Counted from the first letter of the stretch, positions 51,655-59,844 are shown. The stretch is DNA of 64,000 bases from Spartobacteria bacterium (GCA_003167555.1 PMSN01000011.1:558001-622000); one strand, 5' to 3'. The notes: generated from the sequence alone by a model not told the origin. A program made the numbers and translations.

Positions 51655-51763
51655 GCTCAACTTTGTAGTGCAACATTTGCTAGGTCTGAAGGAAGAATTA
51701 AGAATTATGAAACCAAAGACGCTCGCTCTCGCCAGCCGTCGCTGATCTTGTGTCTCGTTAGGA
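51655..51763 (+). other. attC-like site 2 (3' half conserved, 5' half replaced)
   Basis: Starts GCTCAAC (fits RYYYAAC) and ends GTTAGGA. The 3' 38 nt (CTCGCCAGCCGTCGCTGATC then TTGTGTCTCGTTAGG) match site 3 with only one or two changes, but the 5' half shares nothing with sites 1 and 3 and pairs poorly with the 3' half. Confidence 0.55.
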
Positions 51764-51769
51764 GCTAAC

Positions 51770-52360
51770 ATGAAGTGGCAGGACATAATCTCGACTCCGC
51801 TATTTTGGATAGTTTCTACTACCGGAACCGTAGCCCTCTCGATTGTCGCCAACCTTCTCACTCCCCGGGTTTCTGCGTTCGTCACCAGGAATCTCCACGC
51901 GAGGAAATCAGGCCTGCGAAAGAAACAAATTCAACGCCGTGATAAGGTGGTTACCCTCCAGGCAAATCTGTCCCGCCGCACTGGCGCTAAACTTGATGCC
52001 ATCTTCAAGCTTCTACTCGCGACGTCACTACTATTGCTGGGTCTCTTTCTTTTTCAGCTCGGCTCCAACGGGTTTCATATCACTGAGGCAAACAAGCCGT
52101 CGCCTCTAATTCAGATTCCCTTACTTCTCACGGTTCTGCTCGCAATCCTCGGAGCTATAGGGGTCGGCAAATTGGGATTGGATGATATGACACTTGCGCT
52201 CACTGCAGATCGTCGCGAACGAGTTGGTGATGATTTTCTCAAACAACACGGGCCAGCCTCCGCACAGGAGTTGGAGCAGCTTGAAGACGAGTGGGATTTG
52301 CGTGAGTTCGGAGTGAACTCGAAGCATGCCGACTTACCAGCAATCAACGAAGTCTCCTAA
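51770..52360 (+). CDS. Cassette ORF 3: small membrane protein
   Basis: 196 aa. An N-terminal helix (LFWIVSTTGTVALSIVANLL) is followed by a basic segment, then two helices (LLLATSLLLLGLFLFQLGSN and PLLLTVLLAILGAIGVGKLG) and an acidic tail (LEQLEDEWDLREFG). Family not recognised. It starts 7 nt after GTTAGGA, and its TAA stop is part of the TCCTAAC box of the next attC-like site, a common feature of cassette ORFs. It is AT-richer than the flanking chromosome. Confidence 0.65.
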   Translation: MKWQDIISTPLFWIVSTTGTVALSIVANLLTPRVSAFVTRNLHARKSGLRKKQIQRRDKVVTLQANLSRRTGAKLDAIFKLLLATSLLLLGLFLFQLGSNGFHITEANKPSPLIQIPLLLTVLLAILGAIGVGKLGLDDMTLALTADRRERVGDDFLKQHGPASAQELEQLEDEWDLREFGVNSKHADLPAINEVS

Positions 52361-52477
52361 CCATGCGATGCAGTGAACCGCTGGCCGCTCCGCGCTTACG
52401 CTTTTGATGACTTCGACATTCAACCTGCAGCCGTACGCGCCCTCGCCAGCGGTCGCTGATCTTGTGTCTCGTTAGGT
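52355..52477 (+). other. attC-like site 3
   Basis: 123 bp, starts TCCTAAC and ends GTTAGGT. Its 5' side CTAACCATGCGATGCAGTGA plus ACCGCTGGC pairs with the reverse of its 3' side through CAGCGACCGCTGGC. The best-preserved site of the array. Confidence 0.78.
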
Positions 52478-52484
52478 CTTACAC

Positions 52485-53054
52485 GTGCTCCACATCACTC
52501 AAGCACTCCGTTGGCGCCTGATTCTTGGAACGGTGGCCGCAGTCGTTCTTGGCAGCATATTATTTCCTGTGTGGACGGTCATTCCTCCCGATGGCGGTTC
52601 ATACACTGACCCGCCACAGTGGCGGGCGTTTCTAGCGAGCCATCCTTCGAGCTATCCTGACTACTCGGGCCGAGTGATGATTGATATCCGCGGGACCATC
52701 GAGGCGATCCTGCTCCTGGCTTTTCGTCTCTTCGTTTTGTATTTAGCGTTTGCTTTTGCTTACCAGTTGGCGCTTCAGAATACGTGCGCGGCGTGGAAGT
52801 CATACCTGCTAGCCGTGGCGTCAGCCGCCGTTCGGGCGTACTTGTCTTGGTTGACGTACGGCACGCACACAGAAGATTCCGACCCTATTTTTGGCGGTGG
52901 AGATGTTGTGGACGATTTTCAGCCCACGTCGCACCAGCGGGAGCAGCACGCGCTCTTTGTATTCGCCTTCTTGGTTATCCCTGCGATTGGCGGCACGTTT
53001 TTTGGACGCCGCGAGGCTGCGCAGACGAAAAACCTAACCAAACGATGCAGCTAA
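52485..53054 (+). CDS. Cassette ORF 4: small membrane protein
   Basis: 189 aa starting at GTG 52485, 7 nt after GTTAGGT. Four helices are predicted (WRLILGTVAAVVLGSILFPV, AILLLAFRLFVLYLAFAFAY, SYLLAVASAAVRAYLSWL, ALFVFAFLVIPAIGGTFFG) with a large loop carrying the motif HTEDSDPIFGGGDVVDDFQP. Family not recognised. The last seven codons (NLTKRCS) are encoded by the 5' end of a fourth attC-like site, so the ORF reads into the recombination site. Confidence 0.65.
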   Translation: MLHITQALRWRLILGTVAAVVLGSILFPVWTVIPPDGGSYTDPPQWRAFLASHPSSYPDYSGRVMIDIRGTIEAILLLAFRLFVLYLAFAFAYQLALQNTCAAWKSYLLAVASAAVRAYLSWLTYGTHTEDSDPIFGGGDVVDDFQPTSHQREQHALFVFAFLVIPAIGGTFFGRREAAQTKNLTKRCS

Positions 53055-53100
53055 CGGCTGTGGTTCGTTGTGGACAGCGGAATGCCGTAGTGGTTCGCCG
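53032..53100 (+). other. attC-like site 4, truncated
   Basis: Starts ACCTAACCAAACGATGCAGC, matching the 5' end of sites 1 and 3, but no GTTRRRY box follows before the convergent DUF47 gene. It marks the right end of the array. Confidence 0.55.
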
Positions 53101-53103
53101 GCC

Positions 53104-53742
53104 TCAAGAATACTTGAGCACGACCTGGAGGATGATGTTGCCGGCGTCGCGGCAACGGTCGATCACTTTTTCGAGCAGCTCGTAGAGATCGCGCAGGAAA
53201 AGGATCTGCTTCGTGTTGTAATCGCCGTGATACAAATCGCTGAGCAGCTCCAGCTCCAGTTTGTCGGCGTCGCCTTCGATCGTCTGGAGCCGTGCGTTTT
53301 TCTCGCGCGCGGTCGCGACATCGGTCCCTTTGCGCAATTCTTTTACCATCGCGAGAACCGCTTCCGCGGCTTGATCGAGTAACTCCAGATGCTTCTTGAA
53401 ACTGCGGCCGTGGAGTTCGGCAGGAAAGATCAGGATGCGTTCGCCGATTTTTTCCACGGTCTTGGGAATCTTATAGAGCGCGGACGCGAGCGCCTGGATG
53501 TCCTCGCGTTCCAGCGGCGTAATGAATGTCTTGCAGAGCTGCTCGGTCAGCTCCTGCGTGATCTCTTTATCCTTTCGCCGGCTGTGGACAAATTCATCCA
53601 GACTCGCGGGCGAATCGTGATGTTCCAACTTCGCCAGAAGGGCCACGAGATGATGGACGCTGTTGTCGGCCTGCTCCGCGCTGGCTTCCAGCAAATCGAA
53701 GAACTTCGTGTCTTGTCCAAAGAATTTGCGGATCGAGAACAT
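53104..53742 (-). CDS. DUF47 (PhoU-like) phosphate-transport accessory protein
   Basis: 212 aa, almost all alpha-helical. The repeated helical motif ExEADKLxxE appears as TIEGDADKLELELLSDLYHG, and the C-terminus DLYELLEKVIDRCRDAGNII is characteristic of the DUF47/Pit-accessory family. Such genes are usually followed by a Pit inorganic-phosphate transporter, and the pair controls phosphate uptake. Here the place downstream on the same strand is taken by the cassette array, so the transporter has been lost or moved. mgtE lies upstream on the same strand. Confidence 0.88.
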   Translation of the reverse strand: MFSIRKFFGQDTKFFDLLEASAEQADNSVHHLVALLAKLEHHDSPASLDEFVHSRRKDKEITQELTEQLCKTFITPLEREDIQALASALYKIPKTVEKIGERILIFPAELHGRSFKKHLELLDQAAEAVLAMVKELRKGTDVATAREKNARLQTIEGDADKLELELLSDLYHGDYNTKQILFLRDLYELLEKVIDRCRDAGNIILQVVLKYS

Positions 53743-53767
53743 ACAATTACCTTACGGTTTCCTTACG

Positions 53768-53860
53768 TGTCATCCCGAGCACCACGTTTTCTTCGCCATT
53801 AAGACCCATGATGAACAATGAGAGATTCTTCGACTCCGCTCCGCTTCGCTCAGAATGACA
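53768..53860. repeat. Intergenic palindrome, TCATCCCGAG-type, degraded
   Basis: TGTCATCCCGAGCACCACG on the left and CGCTCAGAATGACA on the right; the arms have drifted more than in other copies. It lies between DUF47 and mgtE. Confidence 0.65.
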
Positions 53861-53923
53861 ACGTATCGATCATAGCGTTGCAGCGCGCATGATGGGCGAT
53901 GAGATGGTGAAGTAAATCATTAA

Positions 53924-55306
53924 TCACAAGAGCGTGCCGCGAAGAATGAAGAGCGCCACGTTGAAATAAATTACCAGGCCCGTCACATCCACCAGCGTCG
54001 CCACGAACGGCGCGGATGACGTGGCCGGATCGAGCCGGCAACGGCGGAGGAGGAAGGGAAGCATCGCCCCGCTGATCGTGCCCCACAAAACCACTCCAAT
54101 GAGCGCAGTGCCGACGGTGAAGGCGACCAGCCAATGGTATTTTCCGTAATCAAAAATGTGGAGGTATTGCCAGAGCGTGATCCGGAAAAAGCCGATCGTC
54201 CCAAGAATCAACCCGAGCGACAACCCCGAGAGGAGTTCCTTGCGGACCACTCGAAACCAATCGCCCAAACGCAATTCGCCCAGAGCCATCGCGCGGATCA
54301 CCAACGTAGTCGCTTGCGATCCGGAATTGCCGCCGCTCGAAATGATCAACGGCAGGAACATCGCCAGGATCGCGGCCTTTTCGATTTCGCCATTGTAACC
54401 CTGCATCGCGGTCGCGGTGAGCATTTCGCCGAGGAAGAGAATGATCAGCCAGGTCGCTCTCTTCTTCACCATCCGCATCAGCGGAATCGTCGTGTATGGC
54501 TCGTCCAACGCTTCCATACCGCCGAGTTTCTGGATGTCCTCGGTCGCCTCTTTTTCCGCGACGTCGAGCATGTCGTCGATTGTGACGAGCCCGACGAGCA
54601 CGCCGCCCGAATCCACCACCGGCAGCGCGGTGCGATCGTATTTTCGAAAAATATTGACCGCGTCTTCCTGCGAATCCGTCACACTAAGGGTGACGTAGTT
54701 GTGGTCCATTAAGTCGCTCACTTTCGCCGTGAGCGGCTTGAGGAGAAATTCGCGCATTCGAATATCGTCGAGCAGCTTCCCGCGATCATCGACCACGTAG
54801 ATGACGTTGAGCGTCTCGGAGTCCTGGCCATTTTCGCGCATGTAATCGAGGACCTCTTTCACCGACCAGCCGGCATCGACCGCGATCAAGTCCGGCGTCA
54901 TCAACCGGCCGACGCTGCCTTCCGGATAACCGAGGAGCGCTCGCGCGATGCTGCGTTCCTCGGGCGTGAGGAGCTTGATGAGCTGGCGCGCCGCGGCGCT
55001 GGGCAATTCCTCCAGCAGCGCCGTGCGATCGTCCGGCGACATTTCGTTCAGAATCCCGACGACCTGTTCGTGCGCCATCGCGCGGAGCAATTTCTGTTGC
55101 GCCTCGACGTCGAGATATTCGAAAACGTCGGCAGCTTGATCGTGCGGCAGGACGCGGAAGACGATGACCTGTTCGTCTTCGGAAAAATCAGTGATGCATT
55201 CGGCGATATCGGCCGGGGGCCACTCGGCAAAAAGCTCCCGTAACGCGCCGAAATTTCGGGCGTCGATCAGGCTTCTGATTTCCGGTTGGACAATTTTCCC
55301 GACCAT
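53924..55306 (-). CDS. mgtE: Magnesium transporter MgtE
   Basis: 460 aa from ATG 55306 (MVGKIVQPEIRSLIDARN). MgtE N-domain repeats (ELFAEWPPADIAECITDF, VLPHDQAADVFEYLD) are followed by two CBS domains (DLMDHNYVTLSVTDSQED, GGVLVGLVTIDDMLDVAE) and five C-terminal helices with the pore motif SSGGNSGSQATTLVIRAMAL and the family PFLLRRCRLDPATSSAPFVA. A Mg2+-gated channel in the inner membrane, closed by Mg2+ bound to the N and CBS domains. All key segments are present. Confidence 0.94.
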   Translation of the reverse strand: MVGKIVQPEIRSLIDARNFGALRELFAEWPPADIAECITDFSEDEQVIVFRVLPHDQAADVFEYLDVEAQQKLLRAMAHEQVVGILNEMSPDDRTALLEELPSAAARQLIKLLTPEERSIARALLGYPEGSVGRLMTPDLIAVDAGWSVKEVLDYMRENGQDSETLNVIYVVDDRGKLLDDIRMREFLLKPLTAKVSDLMDHNYVTLSVTDSQEDAVNIFRKYDRTALPVVDSGGVLVGLVTIDDMLDVAEKEATEDIQKLGGMEALDEPYTTIPLMRMVKKRATWLIILFLGEMLTATAMQGYNGEIEKAAILAMFLPLIISSGGNSGSQATTLVIRAMALGELRLGDWFRVVRKELLSGLSLGLILGTIGFFRITLWQYLHIFDYGKYHWLVAFTVGTALIGVVLWGTISGAMLPFLLRRCRLDPATSSAPFVATLVDVTGLVIYFNVALFILRGTLL

Positions 55307-55627
55307 GATGATGACGAAATAAAACGAGAGACGGTGCGCCGCCGAGTTTTGTAGCACTCGCCTCCGCGAAGCGCAATCGCTCACCGCACTGGCGCATTGT
55401 TTTTGCCTGTCATCCCGAGGCACGCAGACGCCGAGGGACCTCGCAAACGCACGAGCGACCTCCTTGCGAGACTACGTGAACCCGGCACTGATGACGTTGT
55501 GCCTTTGTTGCGAAGTGTGGCGTCTACTGACGACTGAGAGGTCCCTCGCTGTCTGCGCAGCTCGGGATGACAGCATCGGGAACGCCGCACCCTCTCTGCA
55601 CTTGGAATTTGGGAGAAAGTGGCCAAT
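55307..55627. other. Divergent intergenic region between mgtE and the FadB-like gene
   Basis: 321 bp. Its central half is a TCATCCCGAG-type palindrome (listed separately). The left 100 bp must hold the mgtE promoter and leader; no clear Mg2+ (M-box) riboswitch could be identified by eye. GGGAGA at 55611-55616 is the ribosome site of the FadB-like gene. Confidence 0.5.
55408..55572. repeat. Intergenic palindrome, TCATCCCGAG-type, long loop
   Basis: TGTCATCCCGAGGCACGCAG...GGGACCTCGC and GAGGTCCCTCGCTGTCTGCG...GGGATGACA around about 90 nt. Closely related to the elements at 28329 and 48646. Confidence 0.78.
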
Positions 55628-57706
55628 ATGAACCCGATGACAGCGACAGCCACCGCCGCAATGATCCGGCGCGAAATTGACGCAGACGGAATTTGCGTGC
55701 TCACCTTCGATCGGCCGGAATCCGGCGCGAATATCTTCGACCCGCCGACGATGCGGGACTTGAGCGATCATCTCGATGCGATCGAAAAAGATTCGTCGAT
55801 CACAGGCGTCGTCGTGACTTCCGCGAAGAAATCGATTTTCATCGCCGGCGCCGATCTCAAGACGCTGCTCAAACAAGCGCAGAGTGGTGAGCTGCGCGCT
55901 TTCATTTCCGAAGGCCAGAAGGTTTTCAATCGCCTCGCGGCGCTGAATGTCCCGACCGTGGCGGCGATCCACGGCGCTTGCGCCGGCGGGGGCTATGAGA
56001 TCACGCTCGCGTGCGATCATCGCGTCGCTTCCAACGATCCGGCGACGAAGATCGGTTTGCCCGAGACGACGCTCGGTCTTGTCCCGGCTTGGGGCGGCGC
56101 CACCCGGCTGCCGCGTTTGATCGGAGCTGATGCCGCGGCGGAAGTAATCCTTAAGGGAAAACTTTATGGCGCGGACGAGGCGCTCAAGCTCGGGCTCATC
56201 GATGAAGTAGTCGCGAAGGAGCAACTGCTCGAGGCCGCGCGCAAGAAACTTGCCGAGGGGAAACGCGAGGCGGCGACGATGAAGAGCGGGATTGCCGCCG
56301 CGGCGCCGAAGGCATCAGGGAACGCCGCGCCAGGGCGCGCTTATGAAATCATCCGGCGCGGCGGGGATTCTTCCCTCGACGAATCGCTCGCGATGGAGGT
56401 CGATGCCATCAGCGAACTGGGAGCGACCGATGCGACGCAAAACCTGATCCGCATTTTTTTCCTCGCGGACAAGTATCGCAAAGGCTCGTCCAAAACCGCT
56501 CCGGAAAAAATCATGCACGCTGCCGTCATCGGCGCCGGCATCATGGGCTCCGGGATCGCGCAATGGCTCAGCTCGCGCGGCGTCTCGGTGATTCTGCGCG
56601 ACGTGGATTCCGCGGCGATCGATCGCGGCCTGGCCAACATCGAGAAGACGTACGCCGACGCGGTCAAGCGCGGCTTGCTCAGCGAAGCGAAAGCGAAGGA
56701 AGGCCGCGCCCGCATCGTTGCTTCAGTCGCTGCGCTGGCGATTCTGCGCGACGTGCAGATCGTGATCGAGGCGGCCTCGGAAAAATTGGAGATCAAGAAG
56801 AAGATTTTCGCCGACTTGGCGGTCAAGACGCCTTCCACGACCATCCTTGCCACGAACACATCCGCGCTGCCAATCGAGGAACTGGCCACCAGCACCGGTT
56901 CGCCCGCGCGCGTCGTTGGCCTTCATTTTTTTAATCCGGTCAGCCGCATGAAGCTGATCGAAGTGGTCATCGGCCGGCAGACTTCCGATGAAATCCGCGA
57001 TCGCGCGCTCGCCTTTGCCCGCCAGATCGGGAAGCTGCCGGTGGTCGTGCGCGATTCGCCGGGCTTTCTGGTTAACCGCGTTCTCTTCCCCTACCTCCTC
57101 GATGCCGCCGAACTCTTTCAGAACGGTGTGAGCGCGGAGGAAATCGACCAGGCGCTGCTGGTATGGGGAATGCCGATGGGGCCGCTGCGGTTGATCGACG
57201 AGATCGGTGTCGACATAACGGTCGATATTGCGGAGACGCTGGAGAAAGCGTTCGGTGCGCGCGCGCGGGCCACGGAAATCTTGCGGAAGATGTACGAGGC
57301 GAAAATGCTGGGCCGAAAGTCGGGCAAGGGTTTTTACAAATACGAGGGCAAACAGCAGACGCCGAACAACGCGCTCCAGGAATGGCGGGGTCCCTCGGCT
57401 TCGCTGCGCTCCGCTCGGGATGACATCACGGACCGGCTCACTTTTCTCATGGTCAACGAAGCGGCCCGCTGTCTGGAAGAGAAAGTGGTCGCGACACCGG
57501 AAGACGCGGACTACGGCATGGTGCTCGGCACCGGGTTTCCGACTTTTCGCGGCGGTCCATTGCGTTACGCCGAAAACTATGGTTTGAAAAAACTAGTAGC
57601 CGAGATGGATGGAATCCATGCGCGCGCCGGCGCGAAATTTGCGCCTTGCGATTTGCTTCGGCAACACGTGCAGAATGGGACTACCTTTTATGGAGACAAC
57701 CGGTAG
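55628..57706 (+). CDS. FadB/FadJ-like enoyl-CoA hydratase/3-hydroxyacyl-CoA dehydrogenase
   Basis: 692 aa from ATG 55628; a GTG 9 nt upstream is possible. The N-terminal hydratase (about 10-200) has SIFIAGADLKTLL, HGACAGGGYEITLACDHRV and GLPETTLGLVPAWGGATRL with both catalytic Glu. The dehydrogenase NAD motif is VIGAGIMGSGIAQ (about 299), with HFFNPVSRMKLIEVV and DSPGFLVNRVLFPY after it. Two C-terminal dimerisation domains follow. The linker between them contains QEWRGPSASLRSARDD, encoded by a palindrome half-element (57385-57424). The stop TAG is formed by another palindrome. It does beta-oxidation steps 2 and 3 and could take crotonyl-CoA from lysine breakdown. Confidence 0.92.
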   Translation: MNPMTATATAAMIRREIDADGICVLTFDRPESGANIFDPPTMRDLSDHLDAIEKDSSITGVVVTSAKKSIFIAGADLKTLLKQAQSGELRAFISEGQKVFNRLAALNVPTVAAIHGACAGGGYEITLACDHRVASNDPATKIGLPETTLGLVPAWGGATRLPRLIGADAAAEVILKGKLYGADEALKLGLIDEVVAKEQLLEAARKKLAEGKREAATMKSGIAAAAPKASGNAAPGRAYEIIRRGGDSSLDESLAMEVDAISELGATDATQNLIRIFFLADKYRKGSSKTAPEKIMHAAVIGAGIMGSGIAQWLSSRGVSVILRDVDSAAIDRGLANIEKTYADAVKRGLLSEAKAKEGRARIVASVAALAILRDVQIVIEAASEKLEIKKKIFADLAVKTPSTTILATNTSALPIEELATSTGSPARVVGLHFFNPVSRMKLIEVVIGRQTSDEIRDRALAFARQIGKLPVVVRDSPGFLVNRVLFPYLLDAAELFQNGVSAEEIDQALLVWGMPMGPLRLIDEIGVDITVDIAETLEKAFGARARATEILRKMYEAKMLGRKSGKGFYKYEGKQQTPNNALQEWRGPSASLRSARDDITDRLTFLMVNEAARCLEEKVVATPEDADYGMVLGTGFPTFRGGPLRYAENYGLKKLVAEMDGIHARAGAKFAPCDLLRQHVQNGTTFYGDNR
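57385..57424. repeat. TCATCCCGAG-type half-element inside the FadB-like coding sequence
   Basis: GGCGGGGTCCCTCGGCTTCG and CTGCGCTCCGCTCGGGATGAC are the right arm of the intergenic palindrome family. Here they are read in frame as about 13 residues of a linker. Confidence 0.8.
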
Positions 57707-57764
57707 GGCGAGACTCCGTCGAGCCGCCGACATTTCTCGCGGCTCCGCAGAGCGTCGCCCTGCC
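57702..57764. repeat. Palindrome, GGTAGGGCGAGACTC family, supplying the FadB-like stop
   Basis: GGTAGGGCGAGACTCCGTCG...GCCGC and GCGGCTCCGCAGAGCGTCGC...CCTGCC. TAG at 57704-57706 is the stop codon. Confidence 0.8.
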
Positions 57765-57775
57765 AACAGACGAAA

Positions 57776-59698
57776 ATGAACTCACCGCTCGAAGCACCGG
57801 AGAAACAGATCGCAGAAGAAACCAGCGCGAAACCGCAGGCGGCGTCCGTCATCGACACTTCGAAAATGTCCGCGGGCAAAGCGGCTGCGCTCGACCTGGC
57901 CGAAAGCTCGCGCGATCCACTCGATGAACGCGGCAGCTTCGCGAGCAATCTTTTCATCGGCCGCTACGATTTCGGCCGCATCTTTCCCTATCCGGACCAG
58001 AGCGCGGAGGATCGTGCCGCGGGCGAAGGTTTTCTCGCGGAACTCCGTGCCTATCTCAAAGCGAATGTCGATGCGGACGAGATCGATCGCACCGGCGAGA
58101 TCCCGCAGAAAAATATCGATGAGCTTTTCGCGATGGGCGCATTCGCCATCAAGATACCGAAGCAGTACGGCGGGCTCGGTTTGTCCCAAGTTAATTACGG
58201 CCGGGCCGCGATGCTGCTCGGCAGTTGGGACGCAAACGTGACCGCGCTCGTCTCCGCGCACCAATCGATCGGCGTCCCGCAACCGCTCTTGATCTTTGGG
58301 ACCGAAGAGCAAAAAGCGAAATATCTCCCGCGGGTCGCGCGCAAGGAGATTTCCGCCTTCGCGCTCACGGAAATGAATGCGGGGTCCGACCCGGCAAACA
58401 TGAGTCTGCGGGCCGATCTCTCCGCAGACGGTTCCGCCTGGGTGCTCAATGGCGAGAAACTTTGGTGCACGAATCTAATCAAGGCCGGCGTGCTCGTAGT
58501 CATGGCGAAGACGCCGCCCAAGATGGTCAACGGCAAGGAGCGGAAACAGATCAGCGCCTTCATCGTCGATGTCGATACGCCCGGCCTCGAGATCACGTAT
58601 CGCTGCCACTTCATGGGCCTGCGCGCGCTCTACAACGGCATCGTGAAATTTACCGACGTGCGCGTGCCGCGCGAGAATCTGGTCGCGAAAGAAGGACAGG
58701 GATTGAAGGTCGCGCTCACTACTTTGAACACCGGTCGCCTGACGATACCGGCGGCTTGCGTTGGGTTGTCGAAGCGCCTGGTGGAAATCTGCCGCAAATG
58801 GGCGAGCGAACGCATCCAGTGGGGCGCCCCCATCGGCCAGCATTCCGCCATCGCGGGCAAGGTCGCGGAGATGGCCGCCAACACGTTCGCCATGGAAGCG
58901 ATGACTTTCCTCACTTCGGCGCTGGTCGATCGGAAGGCGGGCGATCTGCGGATTGAAACGGCCATGTGCAAGATGTGGTCGACCGAGATGACGTGGAAGA
59001 TAGCCGACGAAGCGATGCAAGTGCGCGGGGGCCGCGGTTACGAGACCGCGCAATCTCTCGCCGGCCGGGGCGAAGAACCGATCGCGGTCGAACGTTTCCT
59101 GCGCGATTGCCGCATCAATCTGATCTTCGAGGGCTCGAGCGAAATCATGCGGCTCTTCATTGCGCGCGAAGCGCTCGATCCGCACCTCAAAGTCGGCGGC
59201 GCGATTTTCAACACGCAGTTGCCGATGACGACGCGGATCAAGGCGATGTTCAGCTCCGGCTCGTTTTACGCGCGCTGGTATCCGAAGCAGTGGTTCGGCG
59301 GCAGCCCCGGCAATCTCGCTCAGTTGCACGCGGACCTGCGCGAGTACGCGACCTATGGCGCCTCGACGAGCAAGAAACTCGCGCGCGGTTTATTCCACGC
59401 CATGATGCGCTTCGGTCCCAAACTCGATCGCGAGCAACTGTTGCTCTCGCGTTTTGTCGGTATCGCCACGGAACTTTTCGCGATGAGTGCCACCTGCGCG
59501 TTCGCCCAGGCGAAGATCAACGCGGGTGAGCCCGCTGCGGAAGTTCTCTCGCTCACGCATTATTTCTGCCGCTCCGCCCGGGCGCGGATCGATCATCACT
59601 TTGCCGGGACGAGCCGCAACGTCGATCAGCGCGGCTACGATCTCACGCAGGAGTTGCTCGCCGGCAAACATGAGTCGATGCGCGAGGGCATCGTATAG
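57776..59698 (+). CDS. Acyl-CoA dehydrogenase, VLCAD/ACAD9-like
   Basis: 640 aa, longer than medium-chain enzymes (about 380) by a 90-residue N-terminal and a 170-residue C-terminal extension, as in VLCAD/ACAD9. FAD/substrate motifs: AFALTEMNAGSDPANMS, LNGEKLWCTN, and LIFEGSSEIMRLFIAREALD, whose Glu is the catalytic base of this type. Segments MQVRGGRGYE and RFLRDCRINL fit the family. It oxidises long-chain acyl-CoA to enoyl-CoA. It lies 70 nt after the FadB-like gene on the same strand, so they may act in sequence. Confidence 0.92.
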   Translation: MNSPLEAPEKQIAEETSAKPQAASVIDTSKMSAGKAAALDLAESSRDPLDERGSFASNLFIGRYDFGRIFPYPDQSAEDRAAGEGFLAELRAYLKANVDADEIDRTGEIPQKNIDELFAMGAFAIKIPKQYGGLGLSQVNYGRAAMLLGSWDANVTALVSAHQSIGVPQPLLIFGTEEQKAKYLPRVARKEISAFALTEMNAGSDPANMSLRADLSADGSAWVLNGEKLWCTNLIKAGVLVVMAKTPPKMVNGKERKQISAFIVDVDTPGLEITYRCHFMGLRALYNGIVKFTDVRVPRENLVAKEGQGLKVALTTLNTGRLTIPAACVGLSKRLVEICRKWASERIQWGAPIGQHSAIAGKVAEMAANTFAMEAMTFLTSALVDRKAGDLRIETAMCKMWSTEMTWKIADEAMQVRGGRGYETAQSLAGRGEEPIAVERFLRDCRINLIFEGSSEIMRLFIAREALDPHLKVGGAIFNTQLPMTTRIKAMFSSGSFYARWYPKQWFGGSPGNLAQLHADLREYATYGASTSKKLARGLFHAMMRFGPKLDREQLLLSRFVGIATELFAMSATCAFAQAKINAGEPAAEVLSLTHYFCRSARARIDHHFAGTSRNVDQRGYDLTQELLAGKHESMREGIV

Positions 59699-59780
59699 CG
59701 GAACACAGACTTTCATTCTGTTATCTCCCTCGGGGACGATAAGAACGGCCTTCTATTCGTGGAGGCAAATCACGGGATTT

Positions 59781-59844
59781 GGTAGGGCGAGACTCAGTCG
59801 AGCCGCGCGCTTGTCCGAGCGGCTCCGCGGAGCGTCGCCCTACC
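59781..59844. repeat. Intergenic palindrome, GGTAGGGCGAGACTC family
   Basis: GGTAGGGCGAGACTCAGTCG...GCCGC and GCGGCTCCGCGGAGCGTCGC...CCTACC. The arms are the best preserved of this family in the window. Confidence 0.8.

Noticed and set aside
52784-53185. Open frame running from cassette ORF 4 across the array end
   Set aside because: It is out of frame with the helix-rich ORF 4 and crosses the truncated attC-like site and the DUF47 3' end.
55307-55407. Possible M-box riboswitch before mgtE
   Set aside because: No conserved M-box core could be recognised by eye; a covariance search would be needed.
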